Notes: generated by a model from the letters alone, not told the origin. A stretch of DNA of 64,000 nucleotides from Desulfobacter hydrogenophilus (GCF_004319545.1 NZ_CP036313.1:2978501-3042500), one strand, 5' to 3'; counted from the first letter of the stretch, positions 18,668 to 32,218 are shown. Numbers and translations: made by a program.

Positions 18668-19746
18668 ATGGGATATTCCCTTTTTGCATTTATCATTGTT
18701 ATTGGCGTATTGGTTTTTGTCCATGAACTGGGTCATTTTCTCGTCGCCCGGGCCTGCGGTGTGGGGGTTGAGGTCTTTTCCCTGGGGTTTGGGCCAAAAA
18801 TTTTTAAAATTAAACGGGGAATGACCGACTATTGTATCTCCGCCATTCCTTTGGGCGGATACGTTAAAATGACCGGAGAGGAACCTGGCGCTGCCCAGGC
18901 CCTGGATGAAAAAGATCGTCATCTCTCCTTTACCCACAAAAGCGTGGGACAAAGGGCGCTGATCGCCGCTGCCGGTCCGGCATTTAATTTTTTTCTGGCC
19001 ATTGTAATTTTTTACCTTTTATATCAAACCAGCGGCGTGTACATGGGATTGCCCCAAGTGGGCCAGGTGGTGGATGATTCTGCGGCCATGGCTGCAGGCA
19101 TTAAAAACGGGGATGTCATCAAGGAGATTGACAGCACTCCTGTTCAGTCTTTTGAAGACATTTCCCGGATTGTGTCAAAAAGTGACGGCAAGCCCCTGGC
19201 CATTCTTGTGGAACGAGAAGGTGAGGTGCATTCCTTTACAATTACACCCCGGACCCAAGAGGGGAAGAACCTGTTCGGGGAGACCGTGAATCGGTTCGTG
19301 ATTGGTATTATCGGCACCGGCGAAACCTTTAACCATCCTTTAAACCCAGTTGAAGCCGCGATCCGTGCTGTATTCGATACCTATGGGATGGTAAAATTGA
19401 CGATTTTGTCCGTGGTGAAAATGTTCACCGGGGCCGTGTCTGCCGACAATCTGGGCGGTCCTATCATGATTGCCAAGATGGCCGGGGACCAAGCCAAAGC
19501 CGGTTTTGAAAATTTTGTATGGTTTATCGCGCTCATCTCTGTAAATCTTGGAATCATCAATTTGTTCCCCATTCCGGTTCTAGATGGGGGGCATCTTTTG
19601 TTTTTAAGCATTGAGGCGGTTAAAGGTAGCCCTGTCAGTACCCGGGTGCGCGAGAAAATGGTTCAGTTCGGGGCAGCTGTGCTGATGACTTTAATGATTT
19701 TTGTCTTTTATAATGACATAGTCAAATTATTCAACGGTGGATTACA

Positions 19747-19750
<4 letters not shown>
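18668..19750 (+). CDS. rseP: Site-2 protease RseP
   Basis: A 360-residue intramembrane zinc metalloprotease. HELGH lies at about residues 19-23 inside the first membrane helix. One PDZ domain spans about residues 115-200 (VVDDSAAMAAGIKNGDVIKE). The LDGG motif (PIPVLDGGHLLF) supplies the third zinc ligand near the C-terminus. It is expected to cleave anti-sigma factors or remnant signal peptides in the inner membrane. With 360 residues it has one PDZ, not the two of E. coli. It overlaps purSL by 4 bases. Confidence 0.95.
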
Positions 19751-22745
<2,995 letters not shown>

Positions 22746-22749
<4 letters not shown>

Positions 22750-23573
22750 GCGGCGCAAGCGCTGTAAACGCGCTGATACTGACGGGATTTGGCCTGAATT
22801 GTGATAATGAAACCGCCTTTGCCTTTGAACAGGCAGGAGCCTGTGCACACCGGGTGCATATTAACTCTCTGATCCGCGGCGATGTCCGATTGGCGGATTT
22901 TCAGATTCTTGCATTTGGTGGCGGCTTTTCCTGGGGGGACGACCATGGGGCCGGGGTGATCCAGGCTCTGAAATTGAAGAATAATATCGGCAAAGACCTA
23001 CTGGCTTTCGTGGATGCCGGCAAACTGGTCATCGGTATCTGCAACGGGTTCCAGGCCCTTGTGAATTTAGGCCTTTTGCCCGGACTGGACCGGGATTATA
23101 CTCGCAGGTCCGTGGCCATTACTTATAATGATTGCGGCAATTTCAGGGATCAGTGGGTCCGGCTTGTGCCCGATGCAGACAGCCCCTGTGTGTTCACAAA
23201 AGGGTTAGGAGTCTCGGACTATCCGGTACGCCATGGCGAAGGAAAGGTGGTTGCCGACCCTGAAGTAATTGAACGCCTTGTTGCCAACCGCCAGGTGGTG
23301 TTCCGGTATGCAGATGCAAATGGCGCGCCTGCAAACGGCGTCTTTCCGGCCAATCCCAATGGGGCCGTGGATGATATCGCAGGGATCTGTGATCCCACAG
23401 GCCGAATATTCGGTTTGATGCCCCATCCCGAAGGCTACAATCATTTTGCTAACCATCCGGATTGGCCCAGGCAGAAAGCTGCAGCAAGGCGCCAGGGAAA
23501 ATCTATAGAAGAGACCATCACTACCGGGATCCGGCTGTTTGAGAACGGCGTGAATTATATCAAAAGCCTTTAA
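22746..23573 (+). CDS. purQ: FGAM synthase glutaminase subunit PurQ
   Basis: A 275-residue class I glutamine amidotransferase. The nucleophile cysteine is in VIGICNGFQALVNLG and the His/Glu pair in GLMPHPEGYNHF. It supplies ammonia to PurL for FGAM formation. At 275 residues it is longer than the 225-residue small PurQ, resembling glutaminase domains of fused PurL. Confidence 0.95.
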
Positions 23574-23583
23574 TATCTTAATT

Positions 23584-24279
23584 ATGCTGGGAACTATTGT
23601 AAATACCCTTGCCATTCTGGTGGGTACAACCATTGGCATGCTGTGTCGAAACGGTATTCCTGAAAAGTACAATATCACCGTTCTCCAGGCCATTGCCCTG
23701 TCCGTCATTCTCATCGGACTGAAAAGTGCCTTGGGCTGCCCGGATATTCTGGTGATCATCATCAGCCTTGCCGTTGGTGCCATTATCGGTGAGTTTTTAG
23801 CCATTGAAGCGCATCTGAAAAACCTTGGGGATTTTCTGGAAAAAAAACTCACGGATCCAAACACCTCAACCCCTTCCATGTCCACGGCCTTTGTTACGGC
23901 GTCCCTTTTATTCTGCGTTGGCTCCATGGCCATTGTGGGCTCCCTTGAAAGCGGGCTTGCAGGCAACCATGACACCTTGTTTGCCAAATCCTTTTTAGAT
24001 GGTGTCACTTCTATTATCCTGACCGCATCTTTAGGGATCGGGGTGGGGCTTTCCGCCGGGGCTGTTCTGGTTTACCAGGGCGCCATAACCCTTGCCGCGG
24101 GATTCATAAAACCCTATCTGATTCCTTCGGTGGTCAGCCAGATGTCCGGGGCAGGGGGGCTGCTCATCGCAGCCATTGGATTGAACATGCTCCGGGAAAA
24201 AAAGATTGCCGTGGGTAACATGCTGCCGGCCATATTTCTTCCGTTGATCTATTATTTTGCCACAACCCTGGTCAAGTAA
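23584..24279 (+). CDS. DUF554 membrane protein
   Basis: A 231-residue, very hydrophobic protein with about seven membrane segments. It opens MLGTIVNTLAILVGTTIGM and carries FCVGSMAIVGSLESGL, typical of the DUF554 (YqgA-like) family of unknown transport function. It starts 10 bases after purQ, so it may be cotranscribed. Confidence 0.85.
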   Translation: MLGTIVNTLAILVGTTIGMLCRNGIPEKYNITVLQAIALSVILIGLKSALGCPDILVIIISLAVGAIIGEFLAIEAHLKNLGDFLEKKLTDPNTSTPSMSTAFVTASLLFCVGSMAIVGSLESGLAGNHDTLFAKSFLDGVTSIILTASLGIGVGLSAGAVLVYQGAITLAAGFIKPYLIPSVVSQMSGAGGLLIAAIGLNMLREKKIAVGNMLPAIFLPLIYYFATTLVK

Positions 24280-24283
24280 TGTT

Positions 24284-24946
24284 ATGGCCATTGATATTGC
24301 CTTTTTTCTTGGGACGCTAAGTCAGGAAGTTGAAACCTATCAGGTGCCGGTGGTGGATCTGATTGCCGTCCAGACCCGGTCTGCCTTTAAAGTGCTTGTG
24401 GCCACGATTTTGTCCGCAAGAACCAAGGATGAGGTGACGGCGGTTGCCGCACAGCGGCTGCTGGAATTGGCCCCGGACCCTGAAGCATTGCGGGCGCTTT
24501 CCACTTCTCAGATTCAGAAACTGATTTTTCCCGTGGGATTTTATAAATCCAAAGCCCGATATTTATCAAAATTGCCCGAAGCTCTGGACACCTTCCAGGG
24601 ACAAGTACCCGATGAGATTGACGCCCTGGTAACGCTTCCGGGGGTAGGGCGTAAAACCGCCAATCTGGTCAGGGCGGTGGCTTTTGACAAGGATGCCATC
24701 TGTGTGGACACCCATGTACACCGGATTATGAATATCTGGGGGTATGTGAAAACAAAAACCCCCCTTGATACGGAAAAAGCATTAAGAAAAAAGTTGCCAA
24801 AAAAATTCTGGAAAGAAGTGAACCGAATTCTGGTTACCTTTGGCCAGGGCACCTGTCGTCCGGTTGGGCCCCATTGTTACCGATGCGTGCTTGAAGAATA
24901 CTGTCTTAAAAAAGGGGTGAAGCCGGCAAAACCGCCTAAAAATTAA
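24284..24946 (+). CDS. nth: Endonuclease III
   Basis: A 220-residue DNA glycosylase/AP lyase that removes oxidised pyrimidines. The helix-hairpin-helix is LPGVGRKTANLV with the catalytic Lys at about 124; the catalytic Asp is in CVDTHVHRI at about 142. The C-terminal four cysteines (C-x6-C-x2-C-x5-C in CRPVGPHCYRCVLEEYC) hold the 4Fe-4S cluster. The ATG at 24284, just after the DUF554 stop, fits the family N-terminus better than an ATG at 24257. Confidence 0.95.
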   Translation: MAIDIAFFLGTLSQEVETYQVPVVDLIAVQTRSAFKVLVATILSARTKDEVTAVAAQRLLELAPDPEALRALSTSQIQKLIFPVGFYKSKARYLSKLPEALDTFQGQVPDEIDALVTLPGVGRKTANLVRAVAFDKDAICVDTHVHRIMNIWGYVKTKTPLDTEKALRKKLPKKFWKEVNRILVTFGQGTCRPVGPHCYRCVLEEYCLKKGVKPAKPPKN

Positions 24947-25014
24947 TGAAACCACAATCTGATGGCCCTGCAGGTAAAAAAGAGCCGGTAAGGGCGAGCT
25001 TGGCCGGACAGTAG

Positions 25015-25926
25015 TTATTCCTTATAAAATAACGCCTTAATAATGTGCTTGACCATGGCTGGATTCTCTTTGAGCCTGCGGGTTGAATAACCAAACCATT
25101 GTTCTCCAAACGGTACGTAAACCCGCATCCTGTGGCCGTTTTTTACAAGCTCCCGCCGTTTTTTGGGCGTTACGCCGTAGAGCATCTGAAATTCATAGTG
25201 TTCTTTTGGTACCTGATATTTGTCGATCAGGTGAAGTGCTCCCTGTATCAGAGGCGTGTCATGGGTTGCAATGGCTGCATCTATCTTGTTTTTCAACATG
25301 AATTCAAGGTCTTTAAGAAAGTGGTCATTAATTTCATGGTAATCCTTATATGCAATGTCTGCCGGTTCCACATAGATTCCCTTGACCAGTCTGAAGTTCA
25401 ACGCTGCATCATCACGACGCAAATCCAGCATGGATTCAAGATCGTTTAGGGTGCGTTTCAGATAAGCCTGGAGCACCAGGCCTATGTTTTGGGGAAATTC
25501 CCGTTTGAGCCTGCGGAAAATATCAATGGAATCATCCACACAGGGAGAGTTTTCCATGTCAATGCGGATAAAATTGCCATGGGATGCCGCCTCGGCCGTA
25601 AGTTCCCGTATGTATTCAAAACAGATTTTTTTATCGATCAAAAGACCGAACATGGTAGGTTTCAGGGAGTAGTTGGCGTTAATTCCTGCCGCTTCAATGG
25701 TGCGGATAAGGGTAAGGTACGCATACCGGTTTTTTGCTGCCTGGGACATGGTTTTGATAAATTCGCCAAGAATGTCCAGGGTCACCATAATATTCTCCCG
25801 GTTGAGGGCCTTTGACGCGTTTATGGCGTCCTGACTGGTTTCGCCTGCGATATAGCTTTTTGAAAACTGCCAGATTAATTTGGGCGGGAAATAGGGCAGG
25901 GTTCGGCTGATTATTTTATGTAACAT
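25015..25926 (-). CDS. Proline dehydrogenase
   Basis: A 303-residue monofunctional PRODH with the FAD-barrel motifs NYSLKPTMFGLL, FIRIDMENSP, LRLVKGIYVEP-like FRLVKGIYVEPADIAY, and the C-terminal RVYVPFGEQWFGYSTRRLKE. The last segment contains the Y-x-x-R-R substrate site. It oxidises proline to pyrroline-5-carboxylate and passes electrons to the quinone pool. No P5C dehydrogenase is in the window. A small palindrome lies upstream. Confidence 0.93.
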   Translation of the reverse strand: MLHKIISRTLPYFPPKLIWQFSKSYIAGETSQDAINASKALNRENIMVTLDILGEFIKTMSQAAKNRYAYLTLIRTIEAAGINANYSLKPTMFGLLIDKKICFEYIRELTAEAASHGNFIRIDMENSPCVDDSIDIFRRLKREFPQNIGLVLQAYLKRTLNDLESMLDLRRDDAALNFRLVKGIYVEPADIAYKDYHEINDHFLKDLEFMLKNKIDAAIATHDTPLIQGALHLIDKYQVPKEHYEFQMLYGVTPKKRRELVKNGHRMRVYVPFGEQWFGYSTRRLKENPAMVKHIIKALFYKE

Positions 25927-25949
25927 ATTGTTCTCCTGCTATTTTATTT

Positions 25950-25962
25950 ATGGTTTAACCAT
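25950..25962. promoter_or_regulatory. Small palindrome upstream of proline dehydrogenase
   Basis: ATGGTT and AACCAT form a palindrome around one base, 24 nt before the proline dehydrogenase start and in the divergent gap. It could be an operator. No regulator gene is adjacent. Confidence 0.25.
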
Positions 25963-26121
25963 TAAACTTTATTCATAGTTCGTTTTGCAACCATTTTAAG
26001 GAAAAAGAATGGAACGGGAACATCATTATTTAGGCCCGGGAACCTGCCTGAAAATTAGGCCTTGCCCAAGGCGTTAAGTTCAGGTTGCATAGTTCAAGGC
26101 TTTTGTGTTAATTTATTGGGC

Positions 26122-26454
26122 ATGAAACAGTATGTTATAGACGGCTTTACGCTTAAGGATTATACAGCTTTAAAACAGTATTTTGACACGTATCTTGAGG
26201 CTGCCACCGTGGGCGGGATTTATTGGCTTGAGCTGGATCCCGATATTTTGACAAAAATCCAGGCAGCTCATAAGGCCTGCGGTCCCCACGTGTTTGCCCT
26301 GATGCTGGAAGAGAATGCCTTGTCCTGTGAGTTGTTGGTAAGAATTAAAACCAATATCCGGTGTGATTGTATGGGCTATGCCACGGTTGAGCAGCGTAAC
26401 TGGCTGGTTGACTGGGCAGACGCCGTTCTTGAAAAGCTGTCCATTTGTATTTGA
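26122..26454 (+). CDS. Conserved-looking protein of unknown function
   Basis: A 110-residue protein starting MKQYVIDGFTLKDYTALKQY. It is soluble in appearance, with no signal peptide, and has a cysteine pair in IRCDCMGY. I do not recognise a family. It ends 19 bases before rnj and is probably its cotranscribed neighbour. The ATG at 26122 is chosen; an earlier ATG at 26062 would add a low-complexity leader. Confidence 0.6.
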   Translation: MKQYVIDGFTLKDYTALKQYFDTYLEAATVGGIYWLELDPDILTKIQAAHKACGPHVFALMLEENALSCELLVRIKTNIRCDCMGYATVEQRNWLVDWADAVLEKLSICI

Positions 26455-26473
26455 TCGAGTCAGGATAATCTAA

Positions 26474-28126
26474 ATGCTTAAACTCATACCCCTTGGGGGA
26501 CTTGGCGAAATAGGCCTGAATATGATGGTGGTGGAGTATGATAACGTCATTTTTATTATTGACGCGGGCATCATGTTCCCTGAAGACCATATGCTGGGCG
26601 TTGATATTGTTATTCCGGCCATGGATTATCTTCGGGAAAATGTGGATAAAATTCAAGCTATTATTCTAACCCATGCCCATGAAGACCACATTGGGGCCTT
26701 GCCCTATCTGTTGCGCGAAATCCGCCTGCCGGTATACGGCACCGCCTTTACTCTGGAGATTGTGCGCAACAAGCTCATTGAATTTGATCTTAATACCCAT
26801 GTTGATCTCAATCTGGTCAACCCGGGGGAGGTGCTGACCATTGAACCCTTTGACATAGAGTTTATACGAGTCAGCCATTCTACCATTGACGGTGTGGGTA
26901 TGGCCATCACAACGCCTGAAGGAGTGGTGGTTCACACCGGGGATTTTCGAATCAGCCACTCCGCCGACATCATGAAGAATACCGATATCTCAAGTTTTGC
27001 CCGGTTTGGAGAAAAGGGCGTGATGGCACTGCTTTCCGATTCCACCAATGTGGAAGTAGAGGGCTATGCCATGTCTGAACAGGAGGTTGCAAAAAATTTG
27101 GGAGAACTGGTTGAAGCCTCTCCCGGACGGGTGATTGTTGCACTTTTTGCTTCCAATGTATTTCGTATCCAGCAAATAATTGATATTGCCAGACACAACA
27201 ACCGCCGGGTCATATTCAATGGCCGCAGCATGGAGCAGATTACGGATGTGGCCATGCGTTTAGGCTATCTTGAGTGTCCTACGGGGTTGGTGGTGGATAT
27301 TAAACAGATTCATAAGTTTGAAGACCATGAAGTGGTGATTATCACCACGGGTAGCCAGGGTGAGCCCATGTCTGCCCTGACCCGCATGGCTTCAGGCGTT
27401 CACAAGCACATCAATGTCCGCAAAGGGGATACCGTACTTTTATCAAGTAAGCATATCCCGGGTAATGAAAAAGCTATTGCCAGCATTATTAATAAGCTTT
27501 ACCGAAGGGGCGCTGAAGTGGTCTATTCCAAGATCGCCCGCATTCATGCGTCTGGCCATGCCCACCAGGAAGAGCTTAAGATGATGATCAATCTGACAAA
27601 ACCTGAATATTTTATCCCTATACATGGTGAATACCGGCATCTTGTGGTGCATGCAAGGCTTGCCGAAAAACTGGGTATGCCCCGCAGTAACGTGATAGTG
27701 GCTGAAAACGGACAGGTCATTGCCTTTGACGGGGAAAACGGGGGCAGGATTGAGGAACGAGTACAGACCGGCCGGATTCTTGTGGACGGAAAAGGCATCG
27801 GCGATGTGGGCCGTTCCGTGCTCAAAGAACGCCGCGAACTGTCCGAAGGCGGCCTTGTGGTGGTGACCATGATCATTGATGAGGAGACAGGGGTGGTGCT
27901 GTACGGACCGGAATTGATTTCCAAAGGGTTTGTATTTGATTCCGCCACAGGCTACCTTGTGGATGATGCCCAGTGTGTAATCCTGGAGATTGTTGAAGAG
28001 ATTGAAGCCGGGATTGATTCGAGGGTAGAACTGATTCGAAAAAAATTGCAGCGGGCGCTTAAACAGTATTTTGCCTTTGCCATAAACCGCAGACCTTTGA
28101 TTGTACCCATTATTATTGAAGTATGA
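26474..28126 (+). CDS. rnj: Ribonuclease J
   Basis: A 550-residue metallo-beta-lactamase/beta-CASP RNase. The HxHxDH metal site is at residues 67-72 (THAHEDHIGALPY). Later motifs are VHTGDFRI, LLSDSTNVE, the beta-CASP TTGSQGEPMSAL, and SGHAHQEEL with HGEYRHL. RNase J processes and degrades mRNA and rRNA by 5'-3' exo- and endonuclease action. The length is normal. It overlaps ftsK by 4 bases. Confidence 0.97.
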   Translation: MLKLIPLGGLGEIGLNMMVVEYDNVIFIIDAGIMFPEDHMLGVDIVIPAMDYLRENVDKIQAIILTHAHEDHIGALPYLLREIRLPVYGTAFTLEIVRNKLIEFDLNTHVDLNLVNPGEVLTIEPFDIEFIRVSHSTIDGVGMAITTPEGVVVHTGDFRISHSADIMKNTDISSFARFGEKGVMALLSDSTNVEVEGYAMSEQEVAKNLGELVEASPGRVIVALFASNVFRIQQIIDIARHNNRRVIFNGRSMEQITDVAMRLGYLECPTGLVVDIKQIHKFEDHEVVIITTGSQGEPMSALTRMASGVHKHINVRKGDTVLLSSKHIPGNEKAIASIINKLYRRGAEVVYSKIARIHASGHAHQEELKMMINLTKPEYFIPIHGEYRHLVVHARLAEKLGMPRSNVIVAENGQVIAFDGENGGRIEERVQTGRILVDGKGIGDVGRSVLKERRELSEGGLVVVTMIIDEETGVVLYGPELISKGFVFDSATGYLVDDAQCVILEIVEEIEAGIDSRVELIRKKLQRALKQYFAFAINRRPLIVPIIIEV

Positions 28127-30516
28127 AAAAAGAACTGTTCGGCATCTTTTTAATCTTTCTGATTATTCTGACATCGGTAAGCCTTTTTTCATACCATGCT
28201 GTCGATCCATGTGTGGGCAATCATTTTTTTACTTTTCCTGACCAAGTGAACAATTTATTCGGCCTGATCGGTGCACATGTTGCCGGACTGTTTATATTTT
28301 TGTTCGGTATTGGTGCCCTGTGGGTGCCGTTGATTCTTTGTCTTTTTGGTCTTTGGCTGATCAGAAAAAAACCCCGGAGCGTCATCTGGTTGACCATGGC
28401 AGGCGGATTGATCCTGATGATCACCACGGGTAGTTTTTTTTTCCTGTTCAATGAAACCTATGCGTTTTCCGACACCACGATTGTCGCCGGCGGAAAAATA
28501 GGGGGCTGGCTTGCAGGGGTTTTGCTTAAATATGCCAATATCACCGGTTGTGTCATCTTCTTATGTTTTTTTGTGCTGCTGGGTATTATGCTGGTTACCG
28601 GCATCTCCTTAAACGCGATGCTTAAGGTCGTCTGGGCCTGGCTGGTCCGGTTTTCCCGGATAATTGCACAGGATATGTCCGAGGGTGCAGGATTTTTAAA
28701 ACAGACCCTGGAAAACAAAAGGCAGGAGAAAAAAGCAGCCGGGCTTGCCCGGGTTGATAAGCTAAAAGCCTTGATCGTCCTGCCAAGGTTCAATGGAAAA
28801 AATAATGGGGATGATGTTGAACCGGATATGGGCACGCCCGATTTTTCTTCTGCGCTGGAAACAACCGGGACTGTGATCAAAGAAAATATTGATGACCCCC
28901 GACCCCGACCCCGGAATGTCTCTTTTTCTAAAAAAAAATCCGAGCCCGAAAAATCAATGGGTCCCACCATTGTCGCGGTTGAAACCGATGATAAAGAGTA
29001 TGTGGCAGATCCCATAATAAAAGATATCCGGGAAACGCCCGATTTTGTTCTGCCCGGTTTGTCTTTTCTGGACGAGAAACAAAAAGTCCGCAAGCAAATC
29101 GACACGAATGAACTCCAGAACAAGGCAAGTATCTTGAAAAAAAAGTTGGAGGATTTCAATGTCAAGGGGGAGGTGGTGGAAATTCTTCCCGGGCCTGTTA
29201 TCACCACATTTGAGTATCGTCCGGCGCCCGGCATCAAATTGTCAAAGATCGTAGGACTCTCCGATGACCTTGCCCTTGCCCTTGCCGCTATTTCAATTCG
29301 TATTGTGGCGCCTATTCCAGGTCGGGATGTGGTGGGTATTGAGATTCCCAATGAAGAGCGAGAACTTGTAAATTTACGGGAAATGATTGGGTCCAAGGAG
29401 TTTGTCCAGTCCAAATCTTTACTGACGCTTGGTCTTGGAAAAGATCTTCTTGGTCAGCCCGTGGCCACAAAAATGGATAAAATGCCCCATCTGCTCATTG
29501 CCGGTGCCACAGGGACGGGTAAAAGTGTGGGCTTAAATTCCATGATCATCAGTTTATTGTACAAGGCCACCCCTGATGAGGTCAAGCTGATCATGATTGA
29601 CCCCAAACGTATTGAACTCTCCGTGTATAATGATATCCCCCATCTAATTACCCCTGTGGTCACGGATATGAAAAAAGCCACCAATGCGCTTTTCTGGGCT
29701 GTTCGGGAAATGGAGCGCCGGTACGAGCTGCTGGAATTGTCTGGCCTGAGAAATATCGCACAGTTCAATGAGATGGTTGACGAACGGCTCCGGGATCTTG
29801 CACCGGACACCTCGCCCGAGGATATTGTGCTTCCCGGTGGGCTGCCCCTGGAGCGCCTGCCTTTTATTGTGGTGATTGTGGACGAACTCGGGGATCTGAT
29901 GATGGTGGCCTCCAAGGACGTGGAATATGCTTTGACACGCCTGGCCCAGATGGCCCGGGCCGCGGGTATCCATTTAATCATCGCCACCCAGCGTCCGTCC
30001 GCTGACGTGCTCACCGGCACAATTAAAGCGAATTTTCCCACCCGGTTATCTTTTCAGACCTCTTCAAAAATTGACGGCAGGATTATCATTGACCAGGGGG
30101 GACCAGAGAGCCTGCTTGGCAACGGAGACATGCTGTTTTGCCCGCCCGGCACAGGAAAGCTCATGCGTATTCAGGGCGCCTTTATTTCCGAAAAAGAGAT
30201 TTCCCGGATCACCTCTTTTCTTAAAGATCAGCGTCAGCCCAATTACAATGAAGAGGTGACCCAGGGAGACGACGACGGCCAGGAAAAAGTGTTTGACGAA
30301 TCTGAATATGATGAAAAATATGATGAGGCCGTGGCTCTGATTACCAAAGACCGTCAGGCCTCCATCTCCTATGTCCAGCGTCGGTTGCGAATCGGTTACA
30401 ACCGGGCTGCCCGGCTCATAGAGATGATGGAACATGAGGGCATTGTCGGACCCCAGATCGGTTCCAAACCCCGGGAAATATTTGTGAAAAGTTATGATGA
30501 GGAAAAGATCTCATGA
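28123..30516 (+). CDS. ftsK: DNA translocase FtsK
   Basis: A 797-residue FtsK/SpoIIIE. Four membrane helices occupy the first ~160 residues, then a short charged linker. The motor starts near residue 320, with Walker A GATGTGKSV at about 462-470 and Walker B FIVVIVDELGDLMM. The C-terminal winged-helix gamma domain (ISYVQRRLRIGYNRAARLIE) reads KOPS sequences. It pumps chromosome ends through the division septum. It overlaps rnj and the following methyltransferase by 4 bases each. Confidence 0.97.
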   Translation: MKKELFGIFLIFLIILTSVSLFSYHAVDPCVGNHFFTFPDQVNNLFGLIGAHVAGLFIFLFGIGALWVPLILCLFGLWLIRKKPRSVIWLTMAGGLILMITTGSFFFLFNETYAFSDTTIVAGGKIGGWLAGVLLKYANITGCVIFLCFFVLLGIMLVTGISLNAMLKVVWAWLVRFSRIIAQDMSEGAGFLKQTLENKRQEKKAAGLARVDKLKALIVLPRFNGKNNGDDVEPDMGTPDFSSALETTGTVIKENIDDPRPRPRNVSFSKKKSEPEKSMGPTIVAVETDDKEYVADPIIKDIRETPDFVLPGLSFLDEKQKVRKQIDTNELQNKASILKKKLEDFNVKGEVVEILPGPVITTFEYRPAPGIKLSKIVGLSDDLALALAAISIRIVAPIPGRDVVGIEIPNEERELVNLREMIGSKEFVQSKSLLTLGLGKDLLGQPVATKMDKMPHLLIAGATGTGKSVGLNSMIISLLYKATPDEVKLIMIDPKRIELSVYNDIPHLITPVVTDMKKATNALFWAVREMERRYELLELSGLRNIAQFNEMVDERLRDLAPDTSPEDIVLPGGLPLERLPFIVVIVDELGDLMMVASKDVEYALTRLAQMARAAGIHLIIATQRPSADVLTGTIKANFPTRLSFQTSSKIDGRIIIDQGGPESLLGNGDMLFCPPGTGKLMRIQGAFISEKEISRITSFLKDQRQPNYNEEVTQGDDDGQEKVFDESEYDEKYDEAVALITKDRQASISYVQRRLRIGYNRAARLIEMMEHEGIVGPQIGSKPREIFVKSYDEEKIS

Positions 30517-31148
30517 CCCAGCCGCTTGATTTTGAATTTTTAAATACCATCAAGGGGTTTATGGATGATGATGAGGCCCTTCGTTTATATGATCTTTCCC
30601 TGACTGCCTCCAGGATCGGTCCGGTGCTTGAAATCGGCTCTTATTGCGGGCGGTCCGCTGCTATTATCGGGCCTGCCTGTAAACAGAACGGCGGCATTTT
30701 ATTTTCCGTAGATCATCATGCTGGCTCCGAAGAACAGCAGCCGGGTGAAGAATATTTTGACCCGGACCTCTACGATGAGAAAACTTCAAGCGTCAATACC
30801 TTTCCGTTGTTTCGTTTAACGCTTTCCCGGGCAGGTTTAGAAAACACGGTGGTGCCCATCGTTTGTACCTCAAAAACAGCAGGCCGCATGTGGAAGACAC
30901 CGCTTTCCATGGTGTTCATTGACGGCGGGCACTCCTTTGAAGCGGCACATACGGATTTTTTGACCTGGGCGCCCCATATTATTCCAGGGGGCTTTTTGGT
31001 CATCCATGATATATTTTTTAATCCCGAAGAAGGGGGGCAGCCCCCGCGTCAGATCTACGAAGAGGCCCTGGCAACCGGGAATTATGAAGCGCTTGAGATA
31101 ACCAAAACATTAGGCGTATTGCGGGTGAAAGATTTAAAGAGTCCCTAA
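30513..31148 (+). CDS. Class I SAM-dependent methyltransferase
   Basis: A 211-residue protein of the methyltransferase-24/CmcI-like group. It has VLEIGSYCGRSAAIIGPA (SAM-binding glycine loop), ILFSVDHHAGSEEQ, and MVFIDGGHSFEAAHTDFLTWAPH. The target is unknown. It is coupled to ftsK by a 4-base overlap and converges on the ChaN gene with a 4-base overlap of ends. Confidence 0.8.
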   Translation: MTQPLDFEFLNTIKGFMDDDEALRLYDLSLTASRIGPVLEIGSYCGRSAAIIGPACKQNGGILFSVDHHAGSEEQQPGEEYFDPDLYDEKTSSVNTFPLFRLTLSRAGLENTVVPIVCTSKTAGRMWKTPLSMVFIDGGHSFEAAHTDFLTWAPHIIPGGFLVIHDIFFNPEEGGQPPRQIYEEALATGNYEALEITKTLGVLRVKDLKSP

Positions 31149-32218
31149 AGTAAATCTGATGGCTTTACCTTTTTTTTGCGGGTTTTCATTTTTTTTAATA
31201 CCGCTTTAAATTTTTCACACGGGTCGTCATAGGATACCCGCTGGGTGAACCACAGGAAATCTGCAGGGGGAACCGGATCAAATCCTTCAAGGGACAGAGG
31301 GGCTAAATAATGCGACAGGTCCGCGGGTTCTCTTTCTATTTCCGTTATGGCCAGATTTGTCTGGGTGACGTTCGGTTTCAGATGATGTACCCGGTCCAAG
31401 ACACCTAACCCATACTCGGTATGTCCTGTCCCTATTATGATAACAACAGGTCCTGTTTTTCGATCTGCTTTATCACGGTCTTGGGTTTGCACGGCATTGA
31501 ACAGTTCAACCACGGACAGAGCCATCCGGTCATTGCGCGCCATCCAGGTGTCATATAATCGCTCTGTCATCCGGCCATGATCCATGCCGCAATGGACCGA
31601 GACAAAAACCGATTTCATGTACGATTCATAGGCTGTATTTGAAAGTTTTGTGGAAAACAGCTGCTGCAATTCAATGGGGGACAGACCGTCAAGGCCTTTG
31701 CGGGTAATCCGGCGCTTCTGGGTGGCGGACAGATCAAGACCTGCGGCAGGAAAGTCATTATCCGCCGCAAGCCTTATAAGATTCCAGTAATAGCCCCACA
31801 TGGTGTCGGATTGGTTTTCCCAGCCCAGTTTTTCCCTGATTCGTTGCTCAACGGCTTTTTCCATCTTGGGTGAATGCGCTTTTTTCCCGGCATCCACCAG
31901 GTTGAGCAGCAATGGGGTATCCTGGTATGAAAAAAATTCAAACCCAAGGATTGGCGCGTACCCCCGGTCAATGAGGGCCTGGATAACCCGGTGCTGGATG
32001 GCATGGTGCATGGGATTATCATGCTTTTCGGATAGATAAATTATATCGCTGTGGATAAGCGTATCCATAAGGCCGGCGAAGTGGATGGGTTTCCCGGTGT
32101 CCCCTTTGACCAGGGTTCCGATTAACGGATCATCGCGCATGATAATTTTGGACGTTGTGGCACAACCGATAGATAAGCACACTACGCACCCTATTAAAAA
32201 ATAAATCAGACGTTGCAT
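31145..32218 (-). CDS. ChaN-family lipoprotein
   Basis: A 357-residue protein with a lipoprotein signal (VVCLSIGCATT, Cys near residue 19). Its ChaN/haem-binding uptake fold has IIYLSEKHDNPMHHAIQHRV and GFEFFSYQDTP. ChaN of Campylobacter binds haem and is linked to iron uptake. A similar envelope role is plausible here but not proven. The AIM24-like gene upstream overlaps it by one base. Confidence 0.8.
   Translation of the reverse strand: MQRLIYFLIGCVVCLSIGCATTSKIIMRDDPLIGTLVKGDTGKPIHFAGLMDTLIHSDIIYLSEKHDNPMHHAIQHRVIQALIDRGYAPILGFEFFSYQDTPLLLNLVDAGKKAHSPKMEKAVEQRIREKLGWENQSDTMWGYYWNLIRLAADNDFPAAGLDLSATQKRRITRKGLDGLSPIELQQLFSTKLSNTAYESYMKSVFVSVHCGMDHGRMTERLYDTWMARNDRMALSVVELFNAVQTQDRDKADRKTGPVVIIIGTGHTEYGLGVLDRVHHLKPNVTQTNLAITEIEREPADLSHYLAPLSLEGFDPVPPADFLWFTQRVSYDDPCEKFKAVLKKMKTRKKKVKPSDLL

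Noticed and set aside
23205..24008. Minus-strand frame of 267 codons
   Set aside because: Spans parts of purQ and the DUF554 gene in antisense; both are well supported.
28458..29414. Long minus-strand frame of 318 codons
   Set aside because: It is antisense to ftsK, whose motifs are clear in the plus frame; no ribosome binding site or family.
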